NCBI GenBank assembly: GCA_037176845.1 | Contig: JAYKXP010000099.1 | Span: forward strand, 62,001-126,000 | Reading direction: 5' to 3' | Length of the DNA stretch: 64,000 bases | Source of the DNA: Paramarasmius palmivorus | Taxonomy: Eukaryota; Basidiomycota; Agaricomycetes; Agaricales; Marasmiaceae | Part shown: piece by piece, positions 56,562 to 64,000 of the stretch | How positions within the stretch are numbered: the stretch's first letter is position 1 | Layout of the letters: every line of letters starts with the position of its first letter | Notes under the pieces: model-generated | Databases searched by the model: none | The model's input: the letters and a program-made list of their open reading frames with translations, nothing else | Told to the model about the DNA's origin: nothing | Made by a program: the position numbers and the translations under genes

Positions 56562-58700
56562 ATGGCTTTCTACGCTTCATCTAACTTCACGATTAACGGT
56601 GCACAGCTGGCGAACGTAGAGCGAGATCAGCATATTGTGACTGTCCACGGCAATCTAGTACAGTGTACTCACCAGAAAGTACCTGCTTCGACGATTTGGG
56701 ACGAGGTATGTCAACGTTCTTTTTTTAAACAACATCAGTCTAAAAGCGACCACAGTATATACGAGTTCCCACCGGCAGGGTTTTTATCAAGAAGACCATA
56801 GGCAGTACCAATGTCAAGAGACGAGATAAGCAACATCGAGTCTGGCAAGACGTCGATGCTCGTCGTACCATTAACATTGCCCGTATTCAAGGCGAAGATA
56901 AGGAGGCGGAATTTTTGTACCTGACCTACAGTGGGGGCGATGCCTTCAAGGTAAGGAAAGATACCCACATAGATGGACTTGCCATCTGACTTATCCTCAC
57001 ACAGGCCTTCAAATGTGACTTTGAAGAATTCTCACAGGCCAGGTAAGCTGTTTAGATATCATTTGCGTGACATAGGCAAACCGGCAATTAAGAATGTGAA
57101 TTCCGTCCAGCTCTTTGGCTATAGTGGCTGCGTCGGCGTTCCGGCCCTGATCTTCTACGACGGTGAGATTCAGCCTTGCAGTATTGATGAAGCGCCCTGA
57201 AACCATTCTCGCAGCCCTCGTGCCAGTAGCGCATATCTTCGAGAGAAACGATTTTTCACCTATCCTACATGTATACTTCAATCATCAAGTACGTTCAAAG
57301 CTATTAAAAACTGGTTCTTACTGATATCGCTACTTAGTCTGGGGCGGCAGGAATTCCTCAAGGTAGTGTGAGTTAACATACTGCTATTCTCCAATATGCC
57401 ATTCAAATCAAATCTACAGACCTTCGGTGAACTATGGGTGGAACCAATATCCGGAGTATTGCAAACAGGACCGTATGTTGAAGATTCCTCCAACCGACAT
57501 TTTGTCGCGTCTGGGTTCGGGGCAGACTCAGTGATTGGTGATGGAAGCATGCCCCTTTTGTCTCTCGAGAAATTCGGGAGTTCCATCACCGTCTTTGAGT
57601 ATCTCAGCCGGACACTTTCAGCCCAGGCGATCATCCGAGGTATTCGTAGATCGTACCGGTTCCACAGGGAGGTAGTAACCGAAGAAGAAGCTATAGATAT
57701 GTTAAGTTCCCTTCCGGGTACCGTCTATAATAGGACCTCTCGCAATATTGTTATGCGATATCCTCATAACCAAGGGGCATGGTGCTTTGGTTTATGGAAG
57801 GCGGGAGACGGGATGGATACAAGCCCAGAAATTATGGAAGACGGTTTAGTACGGTCTGTTTCGGTCTGTTCATGATCTGTACAACATGTGCTAAGTAAAT
57901 GGCTCAACAGGTTCACCGTCGTACTTTCGGAACTTCGACGCTTTCAACAACTTTACCTCTATTACCAACTTGTACCCGGAGATGATTGGGACGTCTTTGC
58001 GGACTCATGGATGTCACAAGCCCACTCGAGTCATTTAGGGATCCAAGATGGCGAATGGGAAGATTATTGTATGTGATACTACGGCCTCTTTTCAGTGAGC
58101 CTCCTGACTTCCCCTCATAGCCATTCTATTCAGTTTTTGGCTATGCTTTCGTGCCGAACAGACACATGGCAAGGCGAATACAAGTGTTCTGGATAATAAC
58201 ACTGACGGACCCTTATACCTTTTCCTCCGAACAATTCCTTGTCATTCAGATTTCAAAAAAATCTGCTGGAGCCCTTGGTTACGCGGTAAGAAGTACTTCT
58301 GGTCTCTTGACCCTTCTGGGCGAGAGGAGATGCTAGAAAGTACCCGGCTGTCGCTCCAACTCCCTTCGTTCACATTACGTATTGCCATGGATCATGCTTG
58401 GTGGAATTATAATGCTTATGATGTCGTACGACGAATACGATGCTCCACTGGCACTCTTACGAAGGACCTCCGAGTCGCTTGTTCACTTGGACTCCCTATA
58501 CTTGAGATGGCAGATGATAACACTCGTATTAAGGAGATAGACGGTACGTGGCATTCGTTATCGAGATCGTGTACTTAATATATCCTTCTAAAACAGAAAT
58601 TACTGGTAGCGAATTCGGTCAAGAGATGGATGTTGACGACAAACCCACGATACCGTACTCGGAAATTGGAATTCATTTGAATGATATGGACGTTGATTAA
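56562..58700 (+). CDS. Kinase-like protein F, third paralogue
   Basis: The N-terminus ASSNFTINGAQLANVERDQH then IVTVHGNLVQ is the family motif. Exon 1 ends at SDE-type TIWDE (56706), joined across a GT..AG intron to TRVPTGRVFIKKTIG. The N-lobe-like part has RRTINIARIQGEDKEAEFLY and FKCDFEEFSQARNVNSVQLF. The family-specific half has LQTGPYVEDSSNRHF, LSSLPGTVYNRTSRNIVMRY, LGIQDGEWEDYC, GPLYLFLRTIP, KKYFWSLDPSGREEMLEST and MDHAWWNYNAYDVVRRIR. The last intron (about 58542-58596) leads to the acidic tail EITGSEFGQEMDVDDKPTIP and HLNDMDVD at 58700. It lies 9 kb from the D/E pair, in the same orientation as D. No catalytic kinase motifs were seen. Confidence 0.72.
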
Positions 58701-59132
58701 CACCCGCATCCTCCAAGTTCCAAGGCTATTCCTCGGGCATTTTACTCATCGCCTTCACGGCGCCAGTGAGAGCGGCCAAGCTGCAACTAGACAGCCACAA
58801 GGCCGACGCTTTCCGGGAGAATGCAAAGGGACTTGCACTGGTAGCCGAAGACGACGCTCCACCGTACATAACTTGAGCATTGTGATGTCCTATTCAGTAG
58901 GTACATAATGCATAATATTCGACGCTTTCAGTGATCTCTCTGTTCGGATGCGATCCTTTGCAGAGTATGTAGTATGTTAATTCCCATCCGATTGGTCCCC
59001 AATTTTGCGTAACTAGGTAGTCGCTCACCCGAATTGCGTCGAAAAGTTACCTACAGACGCCTCTTCATCGTCTTAAAAACCGCAGGAATGTGTTCATCTC
59101 CTTACCAGTCTTCGCATCACCCACCACATACG
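58701..59132. other. Intergenic region
   Basis: This is the 3' region of gene F and the upstream region of the CFEM gene. No gene or clear regulatory element is seen. Confidence 0.5.
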
Positions 59133-59509
59133 ATGTTGCCCAAGTTCTTTGCCATCTTCACCCTCCTCGCTATATTACTGCCAACGCTCAGACCAACGAA
59201 CCATCAGGATGCGTTGAGCTGTGTGGCTACCGAGCCCTCATCCTCACTGATTGCAAAGACTTGTGAGTGCTGCCCCTCTTGTGTCTTGCTCAAGTTCTGA
59301 GTAATTTAGCAACGACACCAAATGCATCTGCAACTCCGATGCATTCAAAACTACTGTCACTAAATGCCTCAAGGCGAAGTGTACACCCGCGGAACAGATC
59401 GAAGGTGCTGAGTTATTTCAAGAGCAATGTCAAGGCCTGGGTACGTCGTCATTATAAGCCACATAAGGCTACAGGATTTCTGACGAGTAAAGTCCCCTCT
59501 TCAGAGTAA
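59133..59509 (+). CDS. CFEM-domain secreted protein with apparent frameshift
   Basis: CFEM proteins are fungal secreted or GPI-anchored proteins with eight cysteines, several of them heme-binding. Here the ATG frame gives a hydrophobic signal peptide (MLPKFFAIFTLLAILL). The mature part follows in another frame: ANAQTNEPSGCVELCGYRAL, ILTDCKD, then after an intron (59273-59309) FNDTKCICNSDAFKTTVTKC and LKAKCTPAEQIEGAELFQEQ with a last Cys. After a second intron (59441-59474) the end is GFLTSKVPSSE. All eight Cys and the Asp preceding C-x-C are present in CFEM spacing. No ATG precedes the CFEM frame, and no intron reconciles the frames, so one base seems lost near 59178. No GPI signal is seen. 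Confidence 0.72.
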
Positions 59510-59701
59510 ATGATGTCTAGTCACCTTTACCCAACAAATTGATACTACGCCAGTTTAGAGGCTGGAAGTGAAATATTGTCTTTAATAAGTACGCGTGTAC
59601 ACTTTTCTTTTTGAAACGTGAATACTTCATTCAAAGATGCGTATCGTACACATGGGGGTTCCACATCTTTTTAGTGACAAGCCGAAGCAAGTCGGAGTCA
59701 T
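59510..59701. other. 3' region between convergent genes
   Basis: Lies between the CFEM gene (+) and the malic enzyme gene (-). Nothing is recognised beyond AT-rich sequence. Confidence 0.4.
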
Positions 59702-61685
<1,984 letters not shown>

Positions 61686-62921
61686 TGTGAGGGTTAAGAC
61701 TGCGCTGGGAATGGCTTTTGTCCACAGGAAAACAGGCTTCCCCACTTTTTGGGGATCGTGCTTATGACTCAGACCGAAAAGAATATGCACTGGTTGGAAC
61801 CCGTGATGACGGCGTTGAAATTCAAAATGTGTACGAGGACTTTCAGGATTCAGCAAGCTGGTCTGGACCTTCTTGGATCCGCAAGGTGAAGTTCTTTGCT
61901 CCGATAGCAACCGAGACAGGTCGGAGAAGAAGTGGTAGAGAAGAGATAAAGGATTGCCAAAGTGCCACCTCCACTGTAGTATTCCTCGCAACTTGGCCAT
62001 AGACTGCGATACTTCAGGATTTACATCCTGTCAACACGAGAAGGTGAGCATCTTAGGCTCATCGACTGGAGATGCTCAGGTGAACCGGTATTGTTCACCT
62101 GTTCCTCGCCCTCGTTTCTTCCAATTCTTCGCTTCCGACAACGCCCTACTCTCGACGTCACTTGCCAATTCCTGGTATCACCTGAGCGACCTTCCGAGCC
62201 TTCCGAGCCGCGTGTTTTCTCTTGAATACTGAGGCATTGAACGACCGTCAACGACCCTCCAAATTTGAGTCATGTGTACACCAAAGCCCGACTAAACATG
62301 CTTCTGGATTAACGATCCATTTTATTTTCCGGTAGAAAGGAAGAAATGACGCCAGTTTTAGGACGGAAGCGAAGTGGAGGTTAAAACGAAGTTTAACGTT
62401 ACAGTATCAAGGGATCATAGACTCAAGATAAGATAAGAGCTCAAACCACATGACAAGGACGCTCCTACCTTAATCTTAATCCTTCGATGTGGATACTCCC
62501 CACGGCAGATACACCTTGGATTAGATTTTTGAGTGGGTCTTGGGCCTGGCTAAACCACAAGGCATGTGTTTCCTCTCAGCGAAGATATCCAACCAGATCT
62601 AGAGTCCTCCTCTAGCGTTCAACTTAACACAACGAAACTGGCATCGATATTGAACAATAAACATAAATTACACAGCTAACGACTGAGATTGAGAGTAAAA
62701 TTGAATGAATAAATGAGATTGCTGTTACCGAGTACCGTAAATTGTGTAGATAGAGAGGTGAAAAGAAACGTGAAAGGAATGCAGGACTAGAGTAACCAAA
62801 ACACAGAGAGGCTGGAGAAAAAAACATTTTTTGAGACTGACAGATTAAGAACGAAAACCAAACATAAAAGGATCAAATAAACCCCATAATCCACCCCCAT
62901 CGCCGAAGGAAAACATTTCTA
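61686..62921. other. Intergenic region
   Basis: Upstream region of the malic enzyme gene and 3' region of the polyglutamine gene. The open frame at 61590-62000 (-) overlaps the malic enzyme first exon in part and has no domain. The stretch 62600-62900 is A/T-rich and looks like 3' untranslated sequence. Confidence 0.5.
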
Positions 62922-63267
62922 TCATGATTCATCAGGCGACTCTATCACCGTACCCTTTTTCGACTGGCCAGGGTCTGAATCGTGCCTTCCCATAGGCATT
63001 GGTCTCTTCACGCCATCGGAGTTAGACATGGACTGTGTCCTCACCATCTCTCGCTCCTTCTCCTTTGGCAAAGTGAGACCTATCCCACTCGAAACAGTAG
63101 AATCCGATGCGGGAGTCGATCCAGCAACGGAGGCAGAAGAAGCCGCTTCGCGCGCTTTCTCCTCGCTACTCTTCATAATCTCGCCTTCCACACCACTGCC
63201 GCCACCCAACCAACCATCGAAATAGCCTTTCGGCTCTTGGGGGTAATGTTGTTGTTGTTGTTGTTGT

Positions 63268-63305
<38 letters not shown>

Positions 63306-64000
63306 AGGCGGATGCGCATAATGCAAAGGTGCTCCAACTGCAGGATTGATAAAGGGATTGAACGCCGGTCCAGGGGACATCGCCAATCCAGGAGTGAAAG
63401 GCGTCATCATATGTGTTGGCGGCTGATAGAACATATGCGGAGGCGGATGAGGTGGATGGTTGTTGTTCTGAGGTTGAGAAGTAGATGAGGCAGATGCACC
63501 AGCAAAGTAAGGATTGTCGTCATCTCGTTTGTTGCCTTTCTCTGGACTTTCTTGCAATGTTGTAGGTGGTACAGGCAGTGGAGCTGTAGGTGTGACAAGA
63601 CCCATCATAGGCATACCAGGTGCATAGCCTGGACTGTGAAGGGGTGCGTAACCAGGGCCACCAAATGGAGGGTAATAAGGCGAGGCCGCTGGACTTGCCG
63701 GCCCAGGCGCAAAGAACGAAAATGGCGGCATGGAAGGTGTGATGGGCGGTAGTCCATGAGGCGTCATCGGAGGTTGTGGTCCGTACATCGGACTCATAGG
63801 TGCTGGTCCATAATAAGGACTGACAGGATATGCACCATATTGCGGGTAATGACCTGACGCGAAAGATTGTGGTGGCGGCAAAGATATCGTCCCCGGATGA
63901 TGAGGATGATTTTGTGAATGGGTTTGTTGTAGATGTGGTCGTATTGGACGCGTCGGACTCGTTAGCTGAGGTGGCACAGGTGACCCCTTCTGTTTTTCCA
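62922..64000 (-). CDS. Pro/Gln-rich protein with polyglutamine tract, 5'-truncated
   Basis: The open frame runs from the right edge of the window to a stop at 62922, so the N-terminus is missing. The visible part is low-complexity: Pro/Tyr/Gly-rich repeats (YGAYPVSPYYGPAPMSPMYG, HSPGYAPGMPMMGL), a glutamine run of about 20 residues, and YFDGWLGGGSGVEGEIMKSS. The C-terminus is charged (TQSMSNSDGVKRPMPMGRHD, IESPDES). No folded domain is seen here, so any RNA-binding or transcription-factor domain must lie upstream. The frame is open across the edge with no likely start codon, which favours a coding exon continuing outside. Confidence 0.75.
63247..63305. repeat. CAA/CAG microsatellite coding for polyglutamine
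   Basis: On the minus strand this reads as mixed CAA and CAG codons, about 20 glutamines. On the plus strand it is (GTT/GCT)n. One half is pure CAA, the other alternates CAG and CAA, so the tract is unlikely to be a perfect-repeat expansion and may vary in length among strains. Confidence 0.9.

Overview
The window looks like nuclear DNA of an agaricomycete (mushroom-forming) basidiomycete. Genes are split by many introns of about 45-60 nt with GT..AG ends. Several families are typical of Agaricomycetes: WW-like transmembrane proteins, kinase-like proteins with a 'GDQH'-type N-terminus, FunK1-type kinase relics, F-box/LRR relics and a DUF2235 hydrolase. No bacterial or viral genes, no rRNA or tRNA gene and no CRISPR array was recognised.

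Layout. 1-2.6 kb: nothing supported. 2.64-3.7 kb: broken FunK1-like kinase. 3.73-6.75 kb (-): WW-like membrane protein A. 8.57-9.93 kb (+): Rossmann-fold epimerase/reductase, tail-to-tail and overlapping with a secreted protein at 9.9-12.1 kb (-). 13.1-17.4 kb (+): alpha-COP of the COPI coat. 18.07-19.71 kb (-): WW-like protein C. 20.3-20.7 kb (+): small disordered protein. 21.1-25.4 kb: head-to-tail duplication of about 2.1 kb, each unit carrying a copy of an undescribed tiny spliced Lys/Pro-rich gene; a third, apparently intact copy lies at 28.75-29.13 kb. 25.58-25.99 kb (+): very small three-exon gene for cytochrome c oxidase subunit VIIc/Cox8. 26.1-27.2 kb (+): NmrA-like NAD(P)-binding protein. 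29.2-32.1 kb (-): three tandem DUF1349 genes. 32.75-35.82 kb (+): WW-like protein B, a close paralogue of A in opposite orientation. 36.2-37.06 kb (-): protein with a CCHC-like zinc module. 40.2-42.6 kb (-): GH3 beta-glycosidase. 43.35-45.67 (+), 45.74-47.89 (-) and 56.56-58.70 kb (+): three kinase-like paralogues D, E and F. 48-49 and 53-55.9 kb: decayed F-box/LRR sequence, including a tandem duplication. 50.38-52.74 kb (-): DUF2235 hydrolase. 59.13-59.51 kb (+): CFEM protein with an apparent frameshift. 59.70-61.69 kb (-): malic enzyme. 62.92 kb to the right edge (-): polyglutamine protein cut by the window.

Conserved housekeeping genes (alpha-COP, Cox8, malic enzyme) are interleaved with rapidly duplicating lineage-specific families. 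There is no operon logic and no biosynthetic cluster. The best candidates for something undescribed are the three-copy tiny gene family and the two larger paralogue sets (WW-like A/B/C and kinase-like D/E/F). Exon boundaries were deduced by eye from splice signals, reading phase and agreement between paralogues; they are not transcript-verified.
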